Shown: one piece after another, positions 6,222 to 13,748 of the stretch
How the letters are laid out: each line of letters begins with the position of its first letter
Numbering within the stretch: position 1 is the first letter of the stretch
NCBI GenBank assembly: GCA_965372355.1
Contig: CBDVBZ010000057.1
Coordinates: forward strand, 1-21,439
Direction of reading: 5' to 3'
Origin: CBDVBZ01 sp965372355
GTDB lineage: Bacteria; Krumholzibacteriota; Krumholzibacteriia; WVZY01
DNA length: 21,439 nt
Program-made: the position numbers and the translations under genes
The notes under the pieces: generated by a model
Database searches by the model: none
What the model saw: the letters and a program-made list of their open reading frames with translations, nothing else
What the model was told of the DNA's origin: nothing

Positions 6222-7292
6222 ATGCGTATCGGAATCTCGATCATCTGCTGGCTATTGACACTGACCGCTCCAACGGTAACCTGGGCGTCGGAGCCCTTCG
6301 CCAAGGTGGGGACAAACCTCTGGCCCAACGTGCTCACGCGGCCAAACGGCGCCCGTGGTATCGCGATGGGTATGACCGGTGTCGCCGATCCGGCCGACCC
6401 GACAAATGTATTCTACAACCCTGCCGTGATTGCCCTCGTTGAAGGGATCGCCGTCACACAATCCTATATCGATTGGAGGGACCATCCGAACATCAAGCTA
6501 ACCGCGTGGGACCTGGGCGCGGCGGGCGTTTATCGGTTCCCTTCGAGAGGCTCCACGACCTGGCGGTTGGCGGGATCGATTCGCTTCAATCGCCAGACCT
6601 CAGAGTTCGACCCGGAACGCACGATCTTCCTTCCGTCCGGTACCGGGTCGCACATCGGTGCTTCAAACGATTGGTACGCGAACCTGACGGGTGCCGGTGG
6701 CGTTACGATCGATCGAGTCGATATCACACTCGGTGTTTCGGTCAAACCGACACGCGTGGAGATCGTAGATAAAGCGTTGACCGGTGTCGCGTTCGATGTG
6801 GGAACGCTGGCGCGTGCGAGGTTTGGTGACAGCGGTGGCTACCATGTAGTTCCGGCTGTGGGTGTTAGCGTCTTGAATCTCGGCAACAACCTCGAGAATG
6901 ACGAGGGGACCTTCGGCCTGTCGGTGACAATGCCCGAACGGGTGCGGCTGGGAGCAAGCGTTCGTTTTGAAACACCGGGGTTGAGAGGGGCCGAGATGCC
7001 GTTTGTGGCCATCACCGGCAACGGTGAACTAGTACACACGATGGATGGTGATCGCAGCAACAGCAGCTTCTATGGCGGTGAAATTGCGTTCGTCGATGTC
7101 GTCATGCTCCGCGCCGGCCATCTGGCGGACACGACCGAGGGCAACACGACGTACGGTGTTGGTGCCGCGTGGCGTTTTCACAGAGTCCGCTTTGGATTCG
7201 ACTACGCCCGCGTTCCCGATCTCCATTTCCGCTCGGCAACGGGGTCGTCCGACATGGAGTCATACGGCGTGTGGGTTCTGGTCGGTCACTAA
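6222..7292 (+). CDS. PorV/PorQ-like outer-membrane beta-barrel protein
   Basis: A 356-residue protein. Residues 1-22 are a signal peptide (ending TVTWAS). Just after it comes GARGIAMGMTGVADPADPTN-VFYNPAVIA, the signature of PorV/PorQ and related FadL-like/UPF0164 barrels (GARAxGMGxxxVAxADDxxAxxxNPAxLA). The remainder alternates amphipathic strands and turns (WRLAGSIRFNR, YANLTGAGGVTID, GVSVKPTRVEIV, VRLGASVRFETPG, YGVGAAWRFHRVRFGFDYA) as expected for a barrel of about 14 strands. In Bacteroidota, PorV serves type IX secretion; other members have no assigned role, and no other type IX gene is present here, so I would not infer secretion. The C-terminus (VLVGH) lacks the terminal aromatic residue. 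ATG 6222 has GAGAGG upstream and its own promoter. Seven bases after it the upstream GTG option of the next gene begins, so the two may be co-transcribed. Confidence 0.8.
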   Translation: MRIGISIICWLLTLTAPTVTWASEPFAKVGTNLWPNVLTRPNGARGIAMGMTGVADPADPTNVFYNPAVIALVEGIAVTQSYIDWRDHPNIKLTAWDLGAAGVYRFPSRGSTTWRLAGSIRFNRQTSEFDPERTIFLPSGTGSHIGASNDWYANLTGAGGVTIDRVDITLGVSVKPTRVEIVDKALTGVAFDVGTLARARFGDSGGYHVVPAVGVSVLNLGNNLENDEGTFGLSVTMPERVRLGASVRFETPGLRGAEMPFVAITGNGELVHTMDGDRSNSSFYGGEIAFVDVVMLRAGHLADTTEGNTTYGVGAAWRFHRVRFGFDYARVPDLHFRSATGSSDMESYGVWVLVGH

Positions 7293-7333
7293 GACCGAGT
7301 GTGTCGAAAAGCTGGTACCCGGCCTTCGCTCGG

Positions 7334-7342
7334 TGCTACCAT
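7334..7342 (+). promoter_or_regulatory. Possible extended -10 element in front of the GT-C gene
   Basis: TGCTACCAT fits the TGCTATnAT pattern seen at other genes in the window, with one mismatch inside the core. It sits so close to ATG 7350 that the transcript would begin at or next to the start codon. Either the mRNA is leaderless, or the match is accidental and the gene is read from the barrel gene upstream. Confidence 0.25.
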
Positions 7343-7349
7343 ACGGGCC

Positions 7350-8942
7350 ATGGCCAGGCGCAAGAAGACCACGAAGCGTAAGGCGAAACCCGCCGCCCCT
7401 TCCACCCCATCGCCGGAGGCCCCCGGCCGTTGGCTGAACCCCGGCACGATCCTCATTGGTATCACTATCCTGATCGTTGTGTGCTACCTACCGCTCCTGC
7501 GCTACTTCTTTGCACAGGATGATTTCATGTTGCTCAACGCCTCCGCGTATCACCTGGGGGAAGAGCTCGCCAGGACGTTCGGGGCCGTCCCGTACCATTT
7601 TCGGCCGTTGACCGAATTTCTCTACTTCGCGGGCGCCTACAAGATCTTTGGTCTCAACGCGACACCATACCACGTCATCTCGCTGCTTATCCATCTGTGC
7701 AACACATGGCTTGTCTATCTTCTGCTTCGCCGGTTTCGTGTATCCGATGCCCCCGCTCTCGTCGCCACCGCGCTTTTCGGACTAAGTGTCGCATGGTTTC
7801 ATATTGTCGGGTGGATCACGTGCATCCAGCAACTCGTACCGCAGTCGTTTGCGCTTCTCTGTCTGTTGTTTGCCGTGGATGCCCTTCGCGGCGGTTCGGC
7901 GGGCCGTTGGGCGTTGTCCATCACCGCGTACGTGTTGGCGTTATTCAGCTATGAGCAGCAGGCGCTCCTGCCGCTATCGATTCTTTTGGTCGCCGTGTTT
8001 GGCCTGGCCGGTGAACGCGTCTCGATCCGCGACAGTGTCAAAAGGCTCTGGCCGTACTTCGCTGTTCTGGCCGTTTACATCGCGGTCCGGCTGTTCTGGA
8101 AGGGAATGCCCGACGAGGGGCGTTCCGAATTCGTCTATGGTATCAATGTCATCGACAATCTGATGACGTATCTCGGCGGGATGACGGACTTCTGGCCCGC
8201 GGTCACCGGCCTCATAACATACGAGAGCTATGAGTTCCGGCTGACACACATCTTTCTCGGCGGCTTGATCGTCTATCAACGCCAGAAGGGCCGATGGCGG
8301 GAGGTCGTGTTCGGAGTCGTCTTCACAGTGACGATGATTCTGCCAACGCTGTTTCTCGTTCGTCATTATTACTACTACCACACGTACGCCGCCAGTTTTG
8401 GTGCGATTTACCTCCTCGCCCTGACGTTCGAGGATGGATTCGAGTGGTTGAAGCGCCGCCCTAGAACGGGCGCACCCCGGCTCCGGCTCGCCGTTGCGGC
8501 GGCCCTGATCGTCGTGATCGCCGGTCTCTCCTTCTGGAAGGTACGCGCAAACGAGAGGCGCCTCGACACCCAGGAGTACCCCAACTATAGCTTTGTCCTC
8601 AAACGCGCAACCTTGGCGAAGCAAGCCTACGAGGATTTGATGGCGAAGGCGGGTAACATGGAAGGCGTGCGAGAGGTACAATTGCTCTACGGCGATCCCG
8701 CGGAAATCACTGACCAGGGGTTCGTCCCGTTTATGTGGGCGCTCGCCCACGGTGATGCGGTGAATATGTTCTTCGACAAACCCGATCTCGAGGTCTCGAT
8801 GGAACCGCGCGTAGGCACTGATCCAAACTCATTCGAAACACCCGAACGCCGTCTCTTCTACTACGATCAATCCGGGAATATCTACACAGCCGCCGAGGTG
8901 CTGCGGGCTAAAAAGCTCGAAGACACGCCTATTATGGAGTGA
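7350..8942 (+). CDS. GT-C fold membrane glycosyltransferase-like protein
   Basis: I choose ATG 7350 (530 residues) over a GTG at 7299: the protein then starts with a short basic cytoplasmic tail (MARRKKTTKRKAKP) before the first membrane helix. About ten hydrophobic helices cover residues 30-400. Directly after the first helix comes FAQDDFMLL, with the Asp-Asp pair expected in the first periplasmic loop of GT-C enzymes (dolichyl- or undecaprenyl-phosphate sugar transferases such as PMT/ArnT). HFRPLTEFLYF and NATPYHVISLLIHLCNTWLVYLLLRRF are also typical of the PMT/TMTC branch. The last 130 residues are a soluble domain. The likely role is transfer of a sugar from a lipid-linked donor to a protein or glycan on the periplasmic side; donor and acceptor cannot be read from sequence. 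It follows the PorV-like gene by 57 bases on the same strand. Confidence 0.7.
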   Translation: MARRKKTTKRKAKPAAPSTPSPEAPGRWLNPGTILIGITILIVVCYLPLLRYFFAQDDFMLLNASAYHLGEELARTFGAVPYHFRPLTEFLYFAGAYKIFGLNATPYHVISLLIHLCNTWLVYLLLRRFRVSDAPALVATALFGLSVAWFHIVGWITCIQQLVPQSFALLCLLFAVDALRGGSAGRWALSITAYVLALFSYEQQALLPLSILLVAVFGLAGERVSIRDSVKRLWPYFAVLAVYIAVRLFWKGMPDEGRSEFVYGINVIDNLMTYLGGMTDFWPAVTGLITYESYEFRLTHIFLGGLIVYQRQKGRWREVVFGVVFTVTMILPTLFLVRHYYYYHTYAASFGAIYLLALTFEDGFEWLKRRPRTGAPRLRLAVAAALIVVIAGLSFWKVRANERRLDTQEYPNYSFVLKRATLAKQAYEDLMAKAGNMEGVREVQLLYGDPAEITDQGFVPFMWALAHGDAVNMFFDKPDLEVSMEPRVGTDPNSFETPERRLFYYDQSGNIYTAAEVLRAKKLEDTPIME

Positions 8943-9017
8943 GTCAAAGGGCTGCCTTCATCCAGCGTTGCACCATTTGCACAATGCGCAACTTTGTTTC
9001 CGGCACTCGCAGGCGGC

Positions 9018-9033
9018 GTCACGGTTGCGTGAC
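9018..9033. other. Small hairpin in the gap before the GAF gene
   Basis: GTCACG (9018-9023) and CGTGAC (9028-9033) form a 6-bp stem with a 4-base loop, about 75 bases after the GT-C stop. No T-run follows, so terminator function is uncertain. Confidence 0.25.
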
Positions 9034-9073
9034 AGTACCAAAATCGCCTGGCCGCACGGTACGCCCCTTCGTG

Positions 9074-9091
9074 TGTCAAGTTCCGTTGACA
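9074..9091. promoter_or_regulatory. Inverted repeat TGTCAA-N6-TTGACA upstream of the GAF gene
   Basis: TGTCAA (9074-9079) and TTGACA (9086-9091) form a perfect 6-bp inverted repeat spaced by six bases. The right half is a consensus -35 sequence for the plus strand, but no good -10 follows at 16-18 bases. It could be an operator or a chance palindrome. It lies about 95 bases before the chosen start of the GAF gene. Confidence 0.25.
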
Positions 9092-9186
9092 TAGACGGGG
9101 ACACTAAACGCCCGGGCATGCAATTTGCGCTATCGGTCAATCGGGCGGCGGAGATTCGCCGTGCAGACCTGACAAAGGCAGTTTTT

Positions 9187-10134
9187 ATGGGACGTGAGCA
9201 TAAAGAGTCCGCTATGAAACACCGATCTCAGCGTGCTGAGGCAGCAGGCGAGACGCCATCGTCGGCAAGCATGTCGGACAGCCTGAAGAATCAGTCTCAT
9301 ATCAACTGGTTGATGCTTGTTGTTGCCGCTCTCATCAGTGGATTCGGTTTGCTCGTCACCGTGCCGCCACTGGTCAACGAATCACTGGCTCCTCATTGGG
9401 CATGGGCAACACCACACATGATGTTGATTATTGTCCTGACCCTCTCGATGCTCGCGCTGGTCGGGTTATGGCACCAGCAGCAATACCTTGTCGTTATGCG
9501 CGAGCGACTCGACCAGTTTCGCGTGGATGTCGAGACAGACGCAAAGAAAGACTCCGCTCGTCTCTGCGCGCTTCTTGATGTCACGAGTCTCATGGCGTAC
9601 GACGTCGGGCTGGAAAGTGTCATCGATCGGATCACGGATACATGCGCTGGGGTCTTCAACTGCGATCACGTATCGCTCATGCTCTTCAACGAGCGTAGTG
9701 AAACACTCGTGGTCAGAGCCGTAGGTGGCCGGTTGGCGAACCCCAACGTGCTCGGCGCCCAGCAGAAGCTGGGTGAAGGCATATCGGGTTGGGCCGCCGA
9801 GAGACGAGAGGCGTTGTTGCTCGCACAAGACTCTGATCCCAGCGACTACCCCGGGCTCGAGTTCAACTCCATCACGATCTCCGCCGCGATGGTCGTGCCC
9901 GTCGTTCTGAACAACGAGCTCGTCGGCGTGATCAACATCAACACGCAGTCAAAAGCAGTCGACTATGACGAGAACGATTTGAGAGCGCTTCAAATGTACG
10001 CCGAGAACGTGGGCGCGTGTATCCACAACGCGCAGAACCACGACCGTATGAAACGGACGATCCGCGAACTCGAGGTCGCCGTTCGAACTCAGGACAAGAA
10101 GAAGTCGACGCCGGCACACGCCGACTCCCGCTGA
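9187..10134 (+). CDS. Membrane-anchored GAF domain protein
   Basis: The frame is open from 8968, but ATG 9187 has AAAGG eight bases upstream and ATG 9214 is a second option; residues before these look non-coding. From 9187 the protein has 315 residues. Residues 40-60 and 76-95 are two membrane helices (hairpin topology with both ends cytoplasmic). A helix of about 30 residues follows (RERLDQFRVDVETDAKKDSARL), then a GAF domain from about 125 to 290: LLDVTSLMAYDVGLESVIDRIT, CDHVSLMLFNE, LVVRAVGG, LGEGISGWAAERREALLL, SAAMVVPVVLNNELVGVININ and FDYDENDLR-like YDENDLRALQMYAENV are classical GAF segments. The C-terminus is a short charged helix. No kinase, cyclase, GGDEF or DNA-binding domain is attached, so it must signal through a partner or dimerise with other GAF proteins; the ligand is unknown. 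Confidence 0.8.
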   Translation: MGREHKESAMKHRSQRAEAAGETPSSASMSDSLKNQSHINWLMLVVAALISGFGLLVTVPPLVNESLAPHWAWATPHMMLIIVLTLSMLALVGLWHQQQYLVVMRERLDQFRVDVETDAKKDSARLCALLDVTSLMAYDVGLESVIDRITDTCAGVFNCDHVSLMLFNERSETLVVRAVGGRLANPNVLGAQQKLGEGISGWAAERREALLLAQDSDPSDYPGLEFNSITISAAMVVPVVLNNELVGVININTQSKAVDYDENDLRALQMYAENVGACIHNAQNHDRMKRTIRELEVAVRTQDKKKSTPAHADSR

Positions 10135-10230
10135 TCCCTTCCTCTTTCAAACCGCTCGACTCCCCGACTCGATTTCGGTAACCTCAGGGCCAACCCACGA
10201 CCTACTGCTCCACCCAAAGAGGAGGCACCG

Positions 10231-11673
10231 ATGAATCCGGGCACGACACCCGACAAAAAAGAGTTCGCCGATGTCATAAAGCTCGTAGCCGGCGCGGCAG
10301 CGGCGTATCTGGATGAGTTGCCCGAACGCCCCGTCCGATCTCAGCGCTTCGAGGCGGCGGCCAGGGGGTTTATCGAGCCCATCCCGGAGAACGGACACGG
10401 AGCGGTTCAGACGCTTCAGCGGCTCGTACAGGAGGGCTTCGATGCAGCGGTTGGCAACGGTCCACGTTTTTTTCACTTTGTCATGGGCGGAGCAACACCG
10501 GCCTCCCTCGGCGCCGATTGGCTGACAACGGTACTCGATCAGGTTGCCTATGCATGGGTGTCATCACCGCTGGCCGTTCAGCTCGAGATCGTGAGCCTGT
10601 CGTGGCTTCGGAATCTCTTCGGGCTCCCCTCGCAATGGGGCGGCGTCATGACAACCGGTGCGACGATGGCAAACTTCGTCGGGTTGGCGGCGGCAAGACA
10701 GTGGTGGGGCGAGCGCAAGGGCATCGATATTTCCGAAGACGGGTTGTCGAGTCTCCCCCCCGTTCCTGTTTTCTCGAGCGGTTACGTTCACGCAAGTGCG
10801 GTGAAAGCGCTCGCGATGCTCGGGATCGGCCGCTCATCACTGCGTAGGCTGACACGCGACAATCTCGGACGGCTCGATCTCGATGCTCTGGACCTGTCAC
10901 TGCGCGCGCTGGATGGCGCGCCCGCCATCATCATTGGCAACGCGGGAGAAGTAAACGCCGGTGATTTCGATCCGATCGGTGATCTTGCCGATATGGCCCG
11001 GAAATACGATGCGTGGCTCCACGTCGACGGCGCGTTTGGTTTGTTTGCGGGCCTCAGTCCGCAGACGCAGCATCTCGTCGCCGGCACCGAACGGGCACAT
11101 TCGGTCACGGTTGATGGTCACAAGTGGTTGAATGTCCCGTACGATTGCGGATTCTCCTTCGTGAGCAACCCTGCCCTTCTCGCCCGCACCTTCACGTACA
11201 CGGCGGCCTACCTGCCCAAACCCGACGACCCTCACCCCAACATGGGCGCAATCGGTCCCGAGAGCTCGAGGCGTGCGCGCTCTCTTTGCGTCTGGGCGAC
11301 GCTGCACGCATACGGTCGAACCGGCTACCGGGAGATCGTCGAGAAACACCTGGCACTGGCGCAGAGGCTCGGCGAACTGGTCACCGAGGCACCCGATCTG
11401 GAGCTTCTGGCAAAGGTCCAGATCAATATCGTTTGCTTCCGATACAACAACGGGGAGAGAACGGATGAGGAGCTCAACGACATAAACGAGAGGCTCGGGC
11501 AGGCGATTCTCGAAGACGGCCGTGTCTACGTCGGCACCACACACTTCGGCAACCGCGTCGCGTTACGTCCGGCGATCTCGAACTGGCGTTCCACCGAGGC
11601 GGACATCCAGATGCTCGTCGATGTCGTTCGTGAGCTGGGGACAAAAATGGCCGGCGCTCGAGGTGGCAACTAA
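10231..11673 (+). CDS. PLP-dependent group II decarboxylase (aromatic-L-amino-acid/tyrosine decarboxylase-like)
   Basis: A 480-residue protein, the normal length for the family, with AAAGAGGAGG just upstream of the ATG. Fold type I PLP landmarks are in order: GPRFFHFVMGGATPAS near residue 80, the substrate/cofactor segment GGVMTTGATMANFVGL (about 135-150), SSGYVHASAVKAL (His for cofactor stacking), IIIGNAGEVNAGDFDPI, WLHVDGAFG with the Asp266 that binds the pyridine nitrogen, and VTVDGHKWLNVPYDCG with Lys298 as the Schiff-base lysine. The HVDGAF variant (HVDAAY in most members) is mildly unusual. The reaction is probably decarboxylation of an aromatic or other amino acid to the amine, but some homologues are aldehyde synthases and substrate cannot be set from sequence. 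It is cytoplasmic and monocistronic. Its TAA overlaps the TAG of the converging gene. Confidence 0.88.
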   Translation: MNPGTTPDKKEFADVIKLVAGAAAAYLDELPERPVRSQRFEAAARGFIEPIPENGHGAVQTLQRLVQEGFDAAVGNGPRFFHFVMGGATPASLGADWLTTVLDQVAYAWVSSPLAVQLEIVSLSWLRNLFGLPSQWGGVMTTGATMANFVGLAAARQWWGERKGIDISEDGLSSLPPVPVFSSGYVHASAVKALAMLGIGRSSLRRLTRDNLGRLDLDALDLSLRALDGAPAIIIGNAGEVNAGDFDPIGDLADMARKYDAWLHVDGAFGLFAGLSPQTQHLVAGTERAHSVTVDGHKWLNVPYDCGFSFVSNPALLARTFTYTAAYLPKPDDPHPNMGAIGPESSRRARSLCVWATLHAYGRTGYREIVEKHLALAQRLGELVTEAPDLELLAKVQINIVCFRYNNGERTDEELNDINERLGQAILEDGRVYVGTTHFGNRVALRPAISNWRSTEADIQMLVDVVRELGTKMAGARGGN

Positions 11674-13487
11674 CCGTTGATATCGAACCCTTCCTCGGTA
11701 GGCACCAGGATGTTGTCGGGTACGGTCGTCGTGCTGGTCGAGCTCGACACCACAACACAGTTGGTGGCCTCGAACGCGGCACCCGTCTTGAGCGATCCCG
11801 TCAGCGTCAGCTGCTGCGAGTCGCTACCGTAGAGACCGTTCACATCGACGAACAGATCCTGGATACGGAAGAGCAGGACGATATCTTCATAGCCATCGCG
11901 GCCACCGCTCGAGCAGGGACAATCCACACCGTCACCCGGCTGACTGACATCCTGGTACTGCACGCGGACCGGTACGGCGTTTTCCAAATAGAGCGAAGCC
12001 TCATCGACATCCCGCACCTTGAAGTGATCGGTGCCCAATAACGCAACGGTCACCAAATCCTGCATTCGCGGATCAAACGTGCTCGGACACACGCCGGGCT
12101 CGATATCGATAAACGCCTGCATCTCTTCCACCCATTCGTACAGCATGACGTTCGAGCCTGCCACCGCGCTGCCGCCCTCGTCGACGACGGCGACAATCAG
12201 ATCCGTACCCGGCGACGCACCGCGGTAAAGAAACGTCGCGCGCCCGGACGAGTTGGTGCGAGAGCTCGATGTCGCGCCGGCGTGAGGGCCGGACACGATT
12301 CTTAGTTTGACTTCGATTCCGGCAAGCGGCAGACCACCGCTGAACACCGTCGCCGTTACCTCACCCTCTGACCCCACGGCGCCTTTCGCGGCTGAGGATG
12401 TCAACTGCACCTGGTCGACCGGCTGATTCGGCACGGCAACGCCGCCGCCAAGATAGACCGGGGACGACGCCGTGCGAGGCGGCGTGATGCCTCGACGGGC
12501 AACAAAACTTGCGAAGAACAGATTGTCGTTCTTGGATGGATTCGCGGTCTGGATTTCGATCTGCGTATCACCCGGCCTCACGAAAGGCGTAAGATCGTAG
12601 TACTCATCGTCGCTCGTAAGGTTCTCGGGTGTCATCGTCGCATTCGAAGGGTTGGCCGGGTTGTCCGCGATCCCACCGACCGAAACGAGAGCACCTGCCA
12701 GCGGTGACCCGTCGTCGGGACCACCCGCGGCCGCGGTGAGACGGCGGCCGTTGACATCGATGACGGTATACTGCCTCGTCTCCGTGCTGGTCTGCATACT
12801 GAACGAGATCCCAACTCCCATCTCGAACCGCGCGGTCGCGATATCCGACGGGACCGGTTTTGACATCTGGATCGTAAAGCCGTTGGCGGACGCGCCATGG
12901 GCGCCGAAGAACAGGCTGACGTCATTATCCACGGCCTTATCCACAAGCTCGAACACGACCGCAAGGACCACACCGTCCACGAACTCGCTTCTCTGCTCGG
13001 CGATTTCCACGATGATCGTGCCGGGTAACGCGCTGTCCATCTTCTGCCGAAGGAGGTCGGTGACCTCCGCAAGCGCATTCCAGCCTCCGACCACATTCGG
13101 GATCGAGCGGTCCCACATCACCCGACGACCCTCGATGGTAATCTCTCCGTCGTGGATCTCGCCGCCGTTGTATCCACCGGCGGCCGCGATCAGGAACGCC
13201 CGTTTGACCACAGCATCAGCGGGCTTCTCTACTTCGACCGTCCCAAACGACAGAACTGTCCCGATGGCGTCGACGGACAAACGCAGCGGTCCGCTTTCGC
13301 TATAGAACGCCTGCAGGCTACGCGCAGCCGAGGCCGCCGTCACGGATTGAGGGGTCAGACCAAAGGTCGCGCCAGGCTTCTCCTTCTTCTTGCGATATTC
13401 TACGGCCGCAACAGGGGAGACAACGACCGCAAAAACCAGGAATAAGAGGAGAGAGCACAAGAGCCGACGCGTCAGGATGCGTTTCAT
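11670..13487 (-). CDS. Exported surface protein with Ig-like (Big-1 type) domain
   Basis: The frame extends to 13571, but ATG 13487 has AAGGAG just upstream, is preceded by a near-consensus promoter, and starts a signal peptide (MKRILTRRLLCSLLLFLVF..VAA), giving 605 residues. Residues about 100-335 form a beta-rich domain I cannot name, with AAAGGYNGGEI, VGGWNALAEVTDLL, VSLFFGAHG and DLTPFVRPGDTQIEI. Residues about 358-445 look like a bacterial Ig-like domain of the Big-1/invasin type (GEVTATVFSGGLPLAGIEVKLRI then TNSSGRATFLY). From about 459, FIDIEPGVCPSTFDP, VTVALLGTDHFKVRDVD resembles the IDIKPGxxPNPxN module found at the end of many secreted bacterial proteins. A low-complexity SSSTSTTT run lies near the C-terminus. 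It is likely secreted or surface-attached; no sorting signal is visible. Its stop overlaps the decarboxylase stop by four bases. Confidence 0.75.
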   Translation of the reverse strand: MKRILTRRLLCSLLLFLVFAVVVSPVAAVEYRKKKEKPGATFGLTPQSVTAASAARSLQAFYSESGPLRLSVDAIGTVLSFGTVEVEKPADAVVKRAFLIAAAGGYNGGEIHDGEITIEGRRVMWDRSIPNVVGGWNALAEVTDLLRQKMDSALPGTIIVEIAEQRSEFVDGVVLAVVFELVDKAVDNDVSLFFGAHGASANGFTIQMSKPVPSDIATARFEMGVGISFSMQTSTETRQYTVIDVNGRRLTAAAGGPDDGSPLAGALVSVGGIADNPANPSNATMTPENLTSDDEYYDLTPFVRPGDTQIEIQTANPSKNDNLFFASFVARRGITPPRTASSPVYLGGGVAVPNQPVDQVQLTSSAAKGAVGSEGEVTATVFSGGLPLAGIEVKLRIVSGPHAGATSSSRTNSSGRATFLYRGASPGTDLIVAVVDEGGSAVAGSNVMLYEWVEEMQAFIDIEPGVCPSTFDPRMQDLVTVALLGTDHFKVRDVDEASLYLENAVPVRVQYQDVSQPGDGVDCPCSSGGRDGYEDIVLLFRIQDLFVDVNGLYGSDSQQLTLTGSLKTGAAFEATNCVVVSSSTSTTTVPDNILVPTEEGFDING

Positions 13488-13536
13488 GGCTCTCCTTCTA
13501 TCGAGAGGTAACGGGGAGCACCTAATTACTATATAC

Positions 13537-13565
13537 ATTATAACGTTAGCGCGGCCAAGAGTCAA
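13537..13565 (-). promoter_or_regulatory. Near-consensus sigma-70 promoter for the Ig-like surface protein
   Basis: On the minus strand TTGACT (13560-13565, 5 of 6) and TATAAT (13537-13542, 6 of 6) are 17 bases apart. The predicted start near 13530 leaves a leader of about 43 bases that contains the AAGGAG ribosome site. This is the best promoter in the window and suggests high constitutive expression. Confidence 0.75.
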
Positions 13566-13626
13566 TCGCATTCAGACCGCGGGCGAGCCCGGCGCCGCCA
13601 TCATCCCCGGTAGCCGTAATCCGGAT

Positions 13627-13740
13627 TTGACACCTTCGGCAATGGCATACAACTTGCGGACTTGCAGACCGACTCCCCGTCTATCCTGGCACGTCAGGCA
13701 GGAGATTACGAAATTCGTAGCGGGGAGTCTCTCTTTTCGC
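13627..13740 (+). ncRNA. Candidate small RNA or structured terminator
   Basis: TTGACA (13627-13632) is followed at a short spacer by a weak -10 (TACAAC, 13648-13653). Downstream, GACTCCCCG (13671-13679) pairs perfectly with CGGGGAGTC (13721-13729). The enclosed 41 bases contain a second stem, TCCTG (13684-13688) with CAGGA (13699-13703), and the palindrome TACGAAATTCGTA (13707-13719). The closing stem is followed by TCTCTTTT (13730-13737), a U-rich tail suited to intrinsic termination on the plus strand. I see no ORF in it. A 9-bp inverted repeat can occur by chance in a window this size, so the call rests on the combination. It might instead act as the 3' end structure of the minus-strand gene that ends at 13749. 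I do not recognise a known RNA family. Confidence 0.3.
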
Positions 13741-13748
13741 CCCCTTGC

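Noticed and set aside
7974..8750. 258-residue minus-strand ORF opposite the GT-C gene
   Set aside because: Shadow frame; the plus strand encodes a coherent multi-helix membrane protein with the expected Asp-Asp motif.
8968..9186. Upstream extension of the GAF protein from 8968
   Set aside because: The residues look non-coding, the frame crosses two small inverted repeats, and a good ribosome site sits before ATG 9187.
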